From Ga0077560 sp046330435 (GTDB lineage Bacteria; Actinomycetota; Thermoleophilia; Miltoncostaeales; Miltoncostaeaceae), in contig JAXLST010000010.1 of the NCBI GenBank assembly GCA_046330435.1, positions 62,001 to 126,000 of the forward strand: 64,000 nucleotides of DNA, written 5' to 3'. The notes below the pieces were generated by a model. That model had not been told where the DNA came from and did no database searches. It saw nothing but the letters and a program-made list of their open reading frames with translations. The position numbers were made by a program, and so were the translations under genes. Each line of letters opens with the position of its first letter. Position 1 is the first letter of the stretch. Of this stretch, positions 37,366 through 46,023 are shown in pieces.

Positions 37366-38965
37366 ATGGACGACGCGGGCGGGGCGGCGGTGCGGCAGGA
37401 CGTCGAGCCCTTCGGGATCCCGGACGGCGCGGTCGCCGACCTGCAGGACTACGAGGACGGCTTCGTGCGGTTCCCCGACCACTTCGGGGGCATCGCCCGC
37501 GACCGGGCCGACGCCCGCGTGCGGGTGGTGGTGGGACGGCTGGGCGGCGGCAAGTCCCTGTACCTGCGGCGCATGCAGGCCGCCCAGAGCCAGAAGGAGG
37601 GGATCCACGCGGAGCCGCCCGCACGGAACCTCAGCGACCTCTCCAGCCAGGACGTGGTGCGCGCGACCCAGCTCATGGGCCGCATCACCGAGAACACCGA
37701 GGCGTGGAAGCGGCTGTGGCGGGCGGCGATCTTCCGCGCGGCGACCAGCTTCCTCCTGGCGGCCGAGCCGTACCGCAACCACTTCCGGGAGAACGACCGG
37801 GAGCGGCTGCGCCACTTCTGGCCGCTGCTCGGCAGGCCGTCCGCCAGGCGCCGCATCACCCACGAGGCGCACCAGATCATCCTGGAGCACGACACCGCGC
37901 CCGCCCTGCGGGAGTACCTGTCGCACGGCGACTGGGCGGACGCCGAGCAGACGGTGCTCGACCTGCTGGGGCGCAGCCGGCCGCTGTTCCTCTACGTCGA
38001 CGCCATCGACGACAACTTCCGGTATGCGCCGGCCTACTGGCTGCGGGTGCAGCGGGGGCTCTTCTACGCGGTCATGGACCTCATGCGCGACCCGGAGGGC
38101 GGGCGGCACCTGCACGTGGTGATCGCCCTCCGCGACATCGCGCTGGCCTCGACGCGCGGCAGCGAGTCCGGGACCCGGTACATCGAGGAGACCCACGTCA
38201 ACATCCTGTCCTGGGGGCGCGAGTCGATCACCCGGCTGCTGGAGCGCAAGGTGGAGGCGCTCCCGCCGGCGCACTTCGGGGGGACGGCCGACCGCACCGT
38301 GGCGGCCTGGACCGGCCTGGGGGAGATCACCTGCGGGCGCCCGTCGCGGCACCGGGAGGAGATCCGCTCGTACCTGGTGCGGCACACCCGCCTCGTGCCC
38401 CGCGACCTGGTGATCCTTGGCAACCGGCTGTCCCGCGCGCTGGTGCGGGCGCGGCTGGAGGGGGTTGCGGGTGCGGCGCGCGAGGACCTGGTGCGGCGGG
38501 AGGTCTCGGCCTGCGCCAGGGAGTTCGGCAACAACCAGATCGCCCAGGTCGCGAACCAGATGTGGAGCGAGATGATGCCGTCGGATGCCGCGAAGCACGG
38601 CATCGAGAGCGTCTACACCGATCCCAACGAGTACCAGCTGGACGAGGCCGCCGACATGGTGAAGGAGGCCATCGCCCTGACGGGGCGCGAGGTGGTGGAC
38701 GACATCGAGGTGCGGCTCATGGACGAGCACATCTCCGAGGCGCTCGGCATGCCGGTCGCGCTGGGGGAACATCCTGTGGCAGAACCAGCTGCTGGGCGCG
38801 CTGATCCCGGGCGACGGGGTGGACCGGGCCGAGTACTACTCGCTCGAGCGCTTCCCGCGCACCACCATCCCGCCGTCGGACCGCTACGTGTGGAACCCGC
38901 TGCTGTTCGACTGCGTCCCGGGGCTGGAGGCGACCCTTCCCGCGCCGCTGCCGCCGGAGGGCTGA
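37366..38965 (+). CDS. P-loop ATPase of unknown family, apparent +1 frameshift near the 3' end
   Basis: A large P-loop NTPase. Walker A is G-R-L-G-G-G-K-S at 57-64 and Walker B is RPLFLYVDAIDD near 207-216; the rest is mainly helical, in the style of KAP/STAND-like ATPases. In the starting frame the protein reads sensibly to V-A-L-G near residue 467 and then becomes Gly/Arg/Ala-rich. In the +1 frame the text resumes as N-I-L-W-Q-N-Q-L-L-G-A-L and ends naturally at TGA 38963-38965. The break is at a run of five Gs (38763-38767). With one G removed the protein is 532 residues, so this may be a real mutation or an assembly error. Function and partners are unknown. Confidence 0.7.
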
Positions 38966-38972
38966 CCGCGGC

Positions 38973-39665
38973 TCACCAGGCGCGTTCGGCGCCGTCCCAG
39001 TCCACGAACCGCCCGCCCGCCTCGACGGTGAGGCCCTCGGCGAGGGTGACGATCCCGGCGGCCGAGGCCCGCGGGGTGAGCTCCGCCGACGCCCCGCCCA
39101 TGTCGGTGCGCATCCACCCGGGGTTCACGGCGATGGCGGCGATGCCGTCGTCCCGGAGCTCGTTGGCGAGGATCCGGGTGACCATGTTGAGCGCCGCCTT
39201 GCTCGCCGCGTAGCCGTAGTTCCAGCCGTGCTCGGTGCCGGCGATCGAGCCGATCCACGAGCTGATGTTCACCACCCGGCCGCGCCCGGACTCCCGCAGC
39301 GCGGCCCGCGCCGCCCGGGTCACCAGCAGCGGCCCCACCGTGTTGACGCGGACGATCCCGAGGAACGGCTCGGCGGTGAGGCCGTCCAGGGTGATCGTGC
39401 CCTCGGCGCCGGGGAGGCTCTTCGCGTTCACCCCGGCGCTGTTGACCAGCAGGTCGAGCCCGCCCAGCGCGGTGACCGCGGCATCCACCGCGGGCCCCAC
39501 CGAGGCCTCGTCCGCCACGTCCAGCGCGACCACCGTCACCCTGGGATCGAGGTCCACCGCCGCGGGGTCGCGCACCGTCGTCGCGACCGCGTGGCCGCGG
39601 TCCAGGCACTCCTCCACCAGGGCCCGTCCCAGGCCCCGTCCGCCGCCGGTGATCAGGGTCCGCAT
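38973..39665 (-). CDS. Short-chain dehydrogenase/reductase
   Basis: A 230-residue SDR. The cofactor loop T-G-G-G-R-G-L-G is near residue 6, N-S-A-G near 83, the catalytic serine in NISSWIG near 130 and the active-site Y-A-A-S-K near 149. It resembles the carbonyl-reductase/C-factor-like SDRs. I chose ATG 39665 (M-R-T-L-I-T-G-G); a GTG four codons upstream exists. It converges on the P-loop ATPase gene with a 7-base gap. Confidence 0.87.
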   Translation of the reverse strand: MRTLITGGGRGLGRALVEECLDRGHAVATTVRDPAAVDLDPRVTVVALDVADEASVGPAVDAAVTALGGLDLLVNSAGVNAKSLPGAEGTITLDGLTAEPFLGIVRVNTVGPLLVTRAARAALRESGRGRVVNISSWIGSIAGTEHGWNYGYAASKAALNMVTRILANELRDDGIAAIAVNPGWMRTDMGGASAELTPRASAAGIVTLAEGLTVEAGGRFVDWDGAERAW

Positions 39666-39716
39666 CTGCGCCTCCACGTCGACCGGGCCGAGTATCGCGG
39701 CGGACGGGGCCTCGGG

Positions 39717-40961
39717 CTACCGGGATGCGATGGCCGGGGCCGCCAGGCCCGGCGATGGACGACGGGGGAGCCGCCGGGTGGCCGTCATGCCCAGCAGGCC
39801 GGCGGCGATGCACGCCGCCGCGCCCACGCCCAGGGCGGCACGGGGACCCGCCCAGTCGGCGACCGCCCCGATCACGGGCCCGCCCAGCGGCGTGCTGCCC
39901 AGGAACGCCACCGACCACAGCGCCATGACCCGGCCCCGGAAGCGGGGGTCGCTCTCCAGCTGGAGGGTGGAGTTGCCGGTGGCCAGGAACGTGATGCTGG
40001 CGGCGCCGACCGCCGCGATGGCGGCCACCTCGAGCGCCAGGGTGGGCGCGGCGGCGGCCAGTGCGATGGTGACGCCGAACGCCAGAGCGGCGCGGCTGAG
40101 CGGGGCGACGCCCGTGGCGGAGCGGTTGGCGGTGAGGAGGCCGCCGGCGACGGCGCCGGCGCCCATCGCCGAGACGATCAGCGCGTAGGTGCCCGGGCCG
40201 CCGTGGAAGGTGCCGTGGGCGAGCACCGGCAGCACCACCGAGAACTCGTAGGCCAGCATCCCGACGACCAGCAGCATCAGCAGCGGCACCAGCAGCCCGG
40301 GCGTGCCGCGCACGTAGCGCAGGCCCTCGCGCAGCTGACCCGGAGCGCGGGCCGCCTGCGGGGCGGGGCGCAGCGCCGAGGTGTCCATGCGCGCCAGCGC
40401 GCCGAGCACCGCGGCGTAGGTCGCGGCGTTCACCAGGAAGCAGATGCCGGTGCCGACGGTGCCGATCAGCACGCCCGCGATGGCCGGCCCCACGGCGCGG
40501 GCGGAGTTCACCAGGATGCTGTTGAGGGTCACCGCGTTGCGCACCTGGTGCGGCGGCACCATCTCCGACGCGAACGCCTGGCGGGCCGGGTTGTCGGCGG
40601 CGCTCGTGAGCCCGAACAGCAGCGCGAGCACCACGACCATCCACAGCCGCACGGTGCCGGTCACGGTGAGGAGCCCCAGGGTGACGGCCAGCACGCCGAA
40701 CGCCGCCTGGGTGGCCATGAGCATGCGCCGCTTGTCCACGCGGTCGGCCAGCACCCCGCCGTACGGTGCGAACAGCAGCACCGGCAGGAACTGCGCGGCC
40801 GCCACCAGCCCCAGCCACGTCCCCGAATGGGTGAGCTGCAGGACCAGCCACGACTGGGCGACGGCCTGCATCCACGGGCCCGCCAGGCTCACGGCCTGGC
40901 CGGCGAAGTACCTCCGGTAGTTGGGCTCGCCCAGCGCGGCGAACGTCCCGCGCAGGCTCAT
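39717..40961 (-). CDS. MFS efflux transporter (DHA3-like)
   Basis: A 414-residue major facilitator with about twelve hydrophobic segments. The loop 2-3 motif GGVLADRVDKRRML near residue 72 is the MFS A motif, and SAADNPARQAFASEMVPP near 125 is typical of enterobactin-exporter/DHA3-type drug pumps. Its ATG overlaps the stop of the upstream marR-like gene (ATGA), so it is probably repressed by that regulator and induced by its own substrate. The substrate is unknown. Confidence 0.88.
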   Translation of the reverse strand: MSLRGTFAALGEPNYRRYFAGQAVSLAGPWMQAVAQSWLVLQLTHSGTWLGLVAAAQFLPVLLFAPYGGVLADRVDKRRMLMATQAAFGVLAVTLGLLTVTGTVRLWMVVVLALLFGLTSAADNPARQAFASEMVPPHQVRNAVTLNSILVNSARAVGPAIAGVLIGTVGTGICFLVNAATYAAVLGALARMDTSALRPAPQAARAPGQLREGLRYVRGTPGLLVPLLMLLVVGMLAYEFSVVLPVLAHGTFHGGPGTYALIVSAMGAGAVAGGLLTANRSATGVAPLSRAALAFGVTIALAAAAPTLALEVAAIAAVGAASITFLATGNSTLQLESDPRFRGRVMALWSVAFLGSTPLGGPVIGAVADWAGPRAALGVGAAACIAAGLLGMTATRRLPRRPSPGLAAPAIASR

Positions 40962-41407
40962 CGGCGGACCTCCCCGGCCGCCCGGACACCCTCGCCGCCG
41001 GCCAGCGCCTCCAGGGCTGGCAGGGCGTCGCGCAGGGCGGCGAGCCGGCCGGGCTCCAGGTCCTCCAGCAGGGTCGTCAGCGCGGCGCTGTGCCGGGCGC
41101 GGATGCGGCCGATGAGCCGCCGGCCGGCGGCGGTGGCCTCCACGAGGGTGGCGCGCCGGTCCTCGGCGTCCGCCGACCGGGCCACCAGGCCCCGTTCCTC
41201 CAGGGCCCCGATCATCCGCGACAGCATGGTGGGGTTGAGGCCCTCGCACGCGGCGAGGTCGCCGGCGCGCGTCGGCCCCCGGCGCACCAGGGTGGCCAGC
41301 AGCCCCGACTGGGCGGGGGTGAGGCCCTCCTCCGCGCTGAGGCGCCGCATGCGGCGCGCGACCCGCAGCACGGCCGTGCGCAGGCGGGCGATCTCGTCGT
41401 CGGTCAT
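40958..41407 (-). CDS. MarR family transcriptional regulator
   Basis: A 149-residue winged-helix dimer. The recognition region is LTPAQSGLLATLVRRGPTRA and LNPTMLSRMIGALEERGLV (about residues 30-80), and the wing has ADAEDRRATLVEAT. I chose ATG 41407; the in-frame ATG at 41416 and others upstream are possible. It is coupled to the MFS pump gene, and a perfect inverted repeat lies 35 bases before its start. Confidence 0.88.
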   Translation of the reverse strand: MTDDEIARLRTAVLRVARRMRRLSAEEGLTPAQSGLLATLVRRGPTRAGDLAACEGLNPTMLSRMIGALEERGLVARSADAEDRRATLVEATAAGRRLIGRIRARHSAALTTLLEDLEPGRLAALRDALPALEALAGGEGVRAAGEVRR

Positions 41408-41441
41408 GCCGTGCATCCGCGGACTCCGTCCCGAAGATTGC

Positions 41442-41455
41442 TTGCCGTTCGGCAA
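41442..41455 (-). promoter_or_regulatory. Probable MarR operator
   Basis: TTGCCGTTCGGCAA is a perfect 6-2-6 inverted repeat, the size and style of MarR-family operators. It lies in the short gap upstream of the marR-MFS pair, suggesting autoregulation. Confidence 0.6.
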
Positions 41456-41494
41456 CTGTAGCGCGGCGGTCCTCGCGGCGCCCCGGCGGCCGGC

Positions 41495-42259
41495 TTAGGG
41501 CAGTCGCTCGGCGACCAGCGCGAACTTGCGCACGCGGCCGGTGGCCATCCAGTCGATCCAGAGGCGGTGGGCGGCGAGCAGCTCGCGCAGCGCCGTCGCG
41601 CCGACGCCGGCCGTGATCGCCTCCGTCTCCCGGGCGAAGGCGTCGTGCAGCGCGGTCGCCATCTCCCGGTGCGACCGGGTGCACTCCTCCTGGAAGCGCA
41701 CTGCGAACCCGGCCCGGTGCAGCGCGTCGGTGAGCTCGTCGATCGGCGTGAGCCACACCGTGTCGGCGTCGGGCATCTCGGCCCGCTCCCCGGCGGTGAG
41801 CGGCGCCCCCTCCTCCAGGGTGAACGCGAAGCGCCCCCCGGGCTCCAGCGCCCCGGCCACCGCCCGCAGCAGCGGCGCCTTGTCGGGGAACGCCAGCATG
41901 GTCTCCAGCAGGAGCACCACGTCGAACCGTCCGGCGGGCAGCGGCGGGACCTCCGCCACCGTGAACCGGCAGGGCAGCGTCCCGGCCCGCTCACGGGCGA
42001 TCGCCACCGCCGAGGCGCTGGCGTCCACCCCCAGGTAGTCGCAGCCCAGCTCGCGGGTGATGAACCGGCCGGGGCCGGCGACTCCGCAGCAGAGGTCCAG
42101 CACGGCCACCCCGGGACCGACGCCGGCCCGCTTCGCGAGCGCCAGGATCTCCCCGGCGCGCATGAAGTTCTCCTGCTCGACGTACTCGCCCGGGGCGTAC
42201 GCGGCGGGCCGCGCGTCGCGCAGGGCGCGGTCGAACGGGGCGCGATCGTCCTGTCTCAT
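41495..42259 (-). CDS. Class I SAM-dependent methyltransferase
   Basis: A 254-residue Rossmann-fold methyltransferase. Motif I reads VLDLCCGVAGPGRFI near residue 55, the ribose-binding acidic residue is in YLGVDASASAV, and motif IV/V is FDVVLLLETMLAFPDKAP. The N-terminal PGEYVEQENFM resembles small-molecule (sterol or quinone-like) methyltransferases. The substrate is unknown. It diverges from the CDP-alcohol transferase/phosphatase gene at 42334 and could belong to that pathway, but the distance and strand do not prove it. Confidence 0.85.
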   Translation of the reverse strand: MRQDDRAPFDRALRDARPAAYAPGEYVEQENFMRAGEILALAKRAGVGPGVAVLDLCCGVAGPGRFITRELGCDYLGVDASASAVAIARERAGTLPCRFTVAEVPPLPAGRFDVVLLLETMLAFPDKAPLLRAVAGALEPGGRFAFTLEEGAPLTAGERAEMPDADTVWLTPIDELTDALHRAGFAVRFQEECTRSHREMATALHDAFARETEAITAGVGATALRELLAAHRLWIDWMATGRVRKFALVAERLP

Positions 42260-42333
42260 CGCCGCTCCACGGCCACACCGTATCCCCCGGCGGGACCCCG
42301 GATGGGGGATAGTCGCGTCTGCAGGGTTCCGGG

Positions 42334-44787
42334 ATGGAGGACGCCGTGCGTGCGAGTCGGTCCGGTCCGCTGGCCGGGATGGCCGTCCAGATCGCGTTGC
42401 TGTGGGTGCTGTCGGCCACCGCCGGCCTCACCGCGGCCGGCTGGGCGGTGGGCGTGGCATGCGCCGTCGCGGTGAACGCCGTCCTCGCGCGGTTCGCCGC
42501 GCGTGACCGGTCGGCGCGCCTGACCCCGGCCACGTGGGTGACCATGGTGCGCGCGTCGCTGGTGGTCGGGGTGGCGGCGCTGGCGGCCGACACCGGCGAC
42601 CGGTCCGTGGCGGTCCTGGTGGGGCTTGCCGTGGGCGCGCTCGTGCTGGACGGGGCGGACGGATGGGTCGCCCGCCGCACCGGCGCCTCCGAGCTGGGGG
42701 CCCGGCTGGACGGCGAGGTCGACGCCTTCCTGATGCTGGTGCTGTGCGTCCCGGTGGCCGGCTGGGCGGGTCCGTGGGTGCTCGCGATCGGCCTGATGCG
42801 CTACGCCTTCTACGCCGCCGGGCGGGTCCTGCCCTGGCTCGACGGCGGCCGGCTGCCGTTCCGGTACTGGCGCAAGGTCGTGACCGCCGCGCAGGGCATC
42901 GTGCTGACCGCCGCCGTCGCCGATGTGCTGCCGCGCACGCCCGTGCGGATCGCCCTGCTGGCGGCCCTCGTCCTGCTGGCGGAGTCGTTCGGCCGCGACG
43001 TCCTGTGGCTGTGGCGCCGGCGCCGGGAGATCGTGTGGACCGCGGCGCGGCGGCCCAGGCGCCCCGCGCCCCGCCGGCGCCTGCCGGGGCCGATCGGGGC
43101 GGCGCTCACGGTCCTGTGCCTGCTGCTGGTGTGGTTCGCGCTGGTCGCGCCCGACCGGCTGGGCGGCCTCACCGCCGCGCACCTGGCGCGGGTCCCGCTG
43201 GAGGGCCTGGCGCTGCTGGCCCTCGCCGCGCTGCTGCCCGTGGGCCCGCGCCGTGCGGTGGCGGCCGTCGTGGGGCTCGGCGCCGGTGCGCTGCTGGTGG
43301 TGCGGCTGTTCGACATGGGTTTCCACACCATGTTCGACCGCCCCTTCAACCCCGTCGACGACTGGACCTACGCCGGCATCGGCCTGGAGACGCTGCGCAC
43401 CTCGGTGGGGACGTGGCAGGCGAACGCCGCGGCGATCGTGGCGGTCACCCTGGTGGTGGCGGTGGTGGTGCTCACCCCGCTCGCGGCCGTGCGGGTCGCG
43501 GGCAGGGCCGCCGAGCGGCGGCGCTGGACGCTGGGCGTCGCCGGGGCGCTGGCCGCGGCCAGCGTGGCCGTGCAGCTGGCGGGCCCGGACCTCGCGTCCA
43601 CCAGGACGGCGTCCGCGGCCGTGCGGGAGGTCCGGGCGGTGCGGACCGGCCTGGCCGGGCACGCGGAGTTCGCCCGCGAGCTCAAGGCCGACCGCATGCG
43701 CGACGTGCCGGGCGACCGCCTGCTCACCGCCCTGCGCGGCAAGGACGTGATCCTGGTGTTCGTGGAGAGCTACGGCAGGGTCGCCGTGCAGGACTCCTGG
43801 TTCTCGCCGCCCATCCGGACCCTCCTGGACCGCGGGACGGTCCAGCTGCGGGACGCCGGGTTCTCCGCCCGCAGCGGGTTCCTCACATCCTCCACGTTCG
43901 GGGGCTTCAGCTGGCTGGCCCACGGGTCGGTGCAGGCCGGGGTGTGGGCGGACAGCAAGCGGCGGTACGACCAGCTGGTCACCAGCGACCGCTCGACGCT
44001 CGCCACGCTGTTCAAGCGGGCCGGGTGGCGCACCGTCGCGGTGGCGCCGGCGAACAAACGCAACTGGCCGGAGGGCACCACCTTCTACGACTACGACGCC
44101 ATCTACGACCAGCGCAACATGGGGTACCGGGGGCCGCGCTTCGCCTTCGGGACCATGCCCGACCAGTACATCCTGCTGGCGCTGCGGCGCCTGGAGCTCG
44201 ACCGGCCGCAGCGGCCGCCGGTGTTCGCCGAGGTGGACTTCGTCTCCAGCCACGAGCCGTGGACCCGCATCCCGCGGATGGTGCCGTGGGACCAGGTGGG
44301 GGACGGCTCGATCTTCCACCTGGTGCCCGCGGTGCCGACGCGCGGGGCGGGGGCGTTCAGCGACTCTCGCGGCGCGCAGCGGGACTTCGGCCACTCCATC
44401 GAGTACAGCCTGCAGGCCCTGTTCTCGTGGATCGCGGGCTCCGGCGACGAGGACCTGGTGGTGATCATGCTGGGCGACCACCAGCCGGCGACGATCATCA
44501 CCGGGGAGGGACCCACCCACGACGTGCCGATCTCGGTGATCGCCCGCGACCCGGCGGTGACCGCGCGGCTCGCCGGGTGGGGCTGGCAGGCGGGCGTCCG
44601 GCCCCGGCCCGACGCGCCGGTGATGCGCATGGACCTGTTCCGGGACCGCTTCCTGGACGCCTTCGGCCCCGCGGCCGTGCCGGTGGTCAGTCCGCCGGCG
44701 GCACCTGGATCGCGTGGGCGCCCCGCGTCGCCTTCGCCTCGAGGTACCGGGCGTTCGCCGGGGAGCGGTACACCCCCGTCGGGATGA
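42334..44787 (+). CDS. Fused CDP-alcohol phosphotransferase and alkaline-phosphatase-superfamily membrane enzyme
   Basis: An 817-residue two-domain membrane protein. Residues about 10-230 form a CDP-alcohol phosphatidyltransferase with the complete signature: D106, D109-G110, A113-R114, G122, D126 and D130. Residues about 250-420 hold further helices. From about 445 comes a sulfatase/LTA-synthase-like extracellular domain, beginning VILVFVESYGRV and with the metal-binding V-I-M-L-G-D-H near 709-715. The first domain should join an alcohol to a CDP-activated lipid or polyol; the second could transfer or remove a phospho group outside. The last 35 or so residues are Pro/Ser/Gly-rich and antisense to ribA, so the conserved end is near 44690. 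It converges on the seven-gene GTP-derived operon. Confidence 0.85.
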   Translation: MEDAVRASRSGPLAGMAVQIALLWVLSATAGLTAAGWAVGVACAVAVNAVLARFAARDRSARLTPATWVTMVRASLVVGVAALAADTGDRSVAVLVGLAVGALVLDGADGWVARRTGASELGARLDGEVDAFLMLVLCVPVAGWAGPWVLAIGLMRYAFYAAGRVLPWLDGGRLPFRYWRKVVTAAQGIVLTAAVADVLPRTPVRIALLAALVLLAESFGRDVLWLWRRRREIVWTAARRPRRPAPRRRLPGPIGAALTVLCLLLVWFALVAPDRLGGLTAAHLARVPLEGLALLALAALLPVGPRRAVAAVVGLGAGALLVVRLFDMGFHTMFDRPFNPVDDWTYAGIGLETLRTSVGTWQANAAAIVAVTLVVAVVVLTPLAAVRVAGRAAERRRWTLGVAGALAAASVAVQLAGPDLASTRTASAAVREVRAVRTGLAGHAEFARELKADRMRDVPGDRLLTALRGKDVILVFVESYGRVAVQDSWFSPPIRTLLDRGTVQLRDAGFSARSGFLTSSTFGGFSWLAHGSVQAGVWADSKRRYDQLVTSDRSTLATLFKRAGWRTVAVAPANKRNWPEGTTFYDYDAIYDQRNMGYRGPRFAFGTMPDQYILLALRRLELDRPQRPPVFAEVDFVSSHEPWTRIPRMVPWDQVGDGSIFHLVPAVPTRGAGAFSDSRGAQRDFGHSIEYSLQALFSWIAGSGDEDLVVIMLGDHQPATIITGEGPTHDVPISVIARDPAVTARLAGWGWQAGVRPRPDAPVMRMDLFRDRFLDAFGPAAVPVVSPPAAPGSRGRPASPSPRGTGRSPGSGTPPSG

Positions 44788-45328
44788 GCTCGGTCACCTC
44801 CACGCCGAACCGCCGCAGCTGGCGGACCTTGTCGGGGTTGTTGCTCAGCACCGCCACGCGGCTGGCCCCCAGCGCGTGGAGCATCTGGGCGGCGGCAAGG
44901 TAGCTCCGCTCGTCGGCGCCGCGGCCCAGCGCGAGGTTCGCCTCGTACGTGTCGAGCCCCGCGTCCTGCAGCGCGTACGCGTCGAGCTTGGGGTACAGGC
45001 CGATGCCCCGCCCCTCCTGGCGCAGGTAGAGCAGGAACCCGCCGGCCTCCGCGATCCGCTCGACCGCCTCCCGCAGCTGCGGGCCGCAGTCGCACCGCTG
45101 GCTTCCGAACACGTCGCCGGTGAGGCACTCGCTGTGCGGCCGGATGAGCGGCTCCCCGCCGGCGGGGTCGCCGGGGCACCACGCGCCGAGCCCCACGGCC
45201 AGGTGCTCCCGCCCGTCGGCGAGGCCGTCGAAGGTGACCACGCGGGCGGGCGTCTCGAAGCCGTCGGCGAGCCGGAGCGGCACCTGCACCTGGGTGCGGA
45301 TCGTCGCGGGTGGCGGGACCTGCGTCAC
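44687..45328 (-). CDS. ribA: GTP cyclohydrolase II
   Basis: A 213-residue enzyme opening GTP to 2,5-diamino-6-ribosylamino-pyrimidinone 5'-phosphate, formate and PPi. The zinc ligands are C68, C79 and C81 in SECLTGDVFGSQRCDCG. YLRQEGRGIGLYPKL at 101-115 is the family core. Tyr118 (DAYALQDAG) matches E. coli Tyr105, which is needed for the full reaction, so this copy should make the deformylated product rather than stop at the formamide. It is the last gene of the seven-gene operon and has no ribB, ribE or ribH beside it, which argues for a role outside riboflavin synthesis. Its ATG overlaps the reductase stop. Confidence 0.92.
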   Translation of the reverse strand: MTQVPPPATIRTQVQVPLRLADGFETPARVVTFDGLADGREHLAVGLGAWCPGDPAGGEPLIRPHSECLTGDVFGSQRCDCGPQLREAVERIAEAGGFLLYLRQEGRGIGLYPKLDAYALQDAGLDTYEANLALGRGADERSYLAAAQMLHALGASRVAVLSNNPDKVRQLRRFGVEVTELIPTGVYRSPANARYLEAKATRGAHAIQVPPAD

Positions 45329-46023
45329 GCGGGCGCCCCGGTCTGGAACCGCGACGACAGGGCGTAGCGCAGCAGCACCACGTCGCCGATCTGGCGGGTC
45401 TCCGCGAGCGTCGCCCGGCGGTCCGGGTGCCAGGGGAAGCGGCCGTCCCGGACGAACCGGGGGGCGCCGGAGTCCCCGACGAAGACGGGGGCGACCACTA
45501 GCTGCAGCTCGTCCGCCAGGTCCTCCGTGAGGAACTGGGTGTGCACGCGCCCGCCGCCCTCGACCATGAGGCGCCGCACCCCGCGGGCCGCGAGGTCCTC
45601 GGTGATGGTCCGCATGCGGACCGGGTCGCCGCCGTCGATGACGGTGGCCACGGGGCCCAGCCGCGCGCGGGCGCGGTCGAGGCGGTCGGAGGGGCAGTAC
45701 ACGAGCTTCTCGCAGTCGCCGGTGGTGAAGAAGTCGGCGCGCGGGTCGAGGTCCACGCGGCCGGTGACCGTGACCTTGACAGGTGAGCAGGGCAGGCCGC
45801 GGGCGGCCCGCTCGTCCCGCCGCTCCTGGGAGCGCACCAGCAGGCGCGGGTTGTCGGTGCGCACGGTGGCGGCCCCCACCAGGATCGCGTCGCAGGAGGC
45901 GCGCACGCCGTCGACGCGGTCGAAGTCGGCGTCGTTGGAGAGCGGCAGGCGTGGGGAGCCGTCGCCGATGTAGCCGTCGATCGAGGTGCTGCAGCTCAGC
46001 ACGATGTACGGGCGGTCATGCAT
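45325..46023 (-). CDS. RibD C-terminal-type pyrimidine reductase
   Basis: A 232-residue DHFR-like reductase of the RibD-C/Rib7 family, which reduces the ribosyl group of the ribA product to ribityl using NAD(P)H. It begins YIVLSCSTSIDGYIGDG and has AILVGAATVRTDNPRLLVRS near residue 45 and RLMVEGGGRVHTQFL near 150. The deaminase half of RibD is absent, as in archaeal and fungal pathways where reduction precedes deamination. ATG 46023 overlaps the previous stop by eight bases (ATGCATGA). Confidence 0.88.
   Translation of the reverse strand: MHDRPYIVLSCSTSIDGYIGDGSPRLPLSNDADFDRVDGVRASCDAILVGAATVRTDNPRLLVRSQERRDERAARGLPCSPVKVTVTGRVDLDPRADFFTTGDCEKLVYCPSDRLDRARARLGPVATVIDGGDPVRMRTITEDLAARGVRRLMVEGGGRVHTQFLTEDLADELQLVVAPVFVGDSGAPRFVRDGRFPWHPDRRATLAETRQIGDVVLLRYALSSRFQTGAPA

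Noticed and set aside
37243..38772. N-terminal extension of the LtrA frame
   Set aside because: Antisense to the P-loop ATPase; LtrA homologues start at M-S-A-S-E at 37242.
37366..38965. P-loop ATPase as part of an anti-phage defence island
   Set aside because: No nuclease, effector or other defence gene is adjacent; neighbours are LtrA and an SDR.
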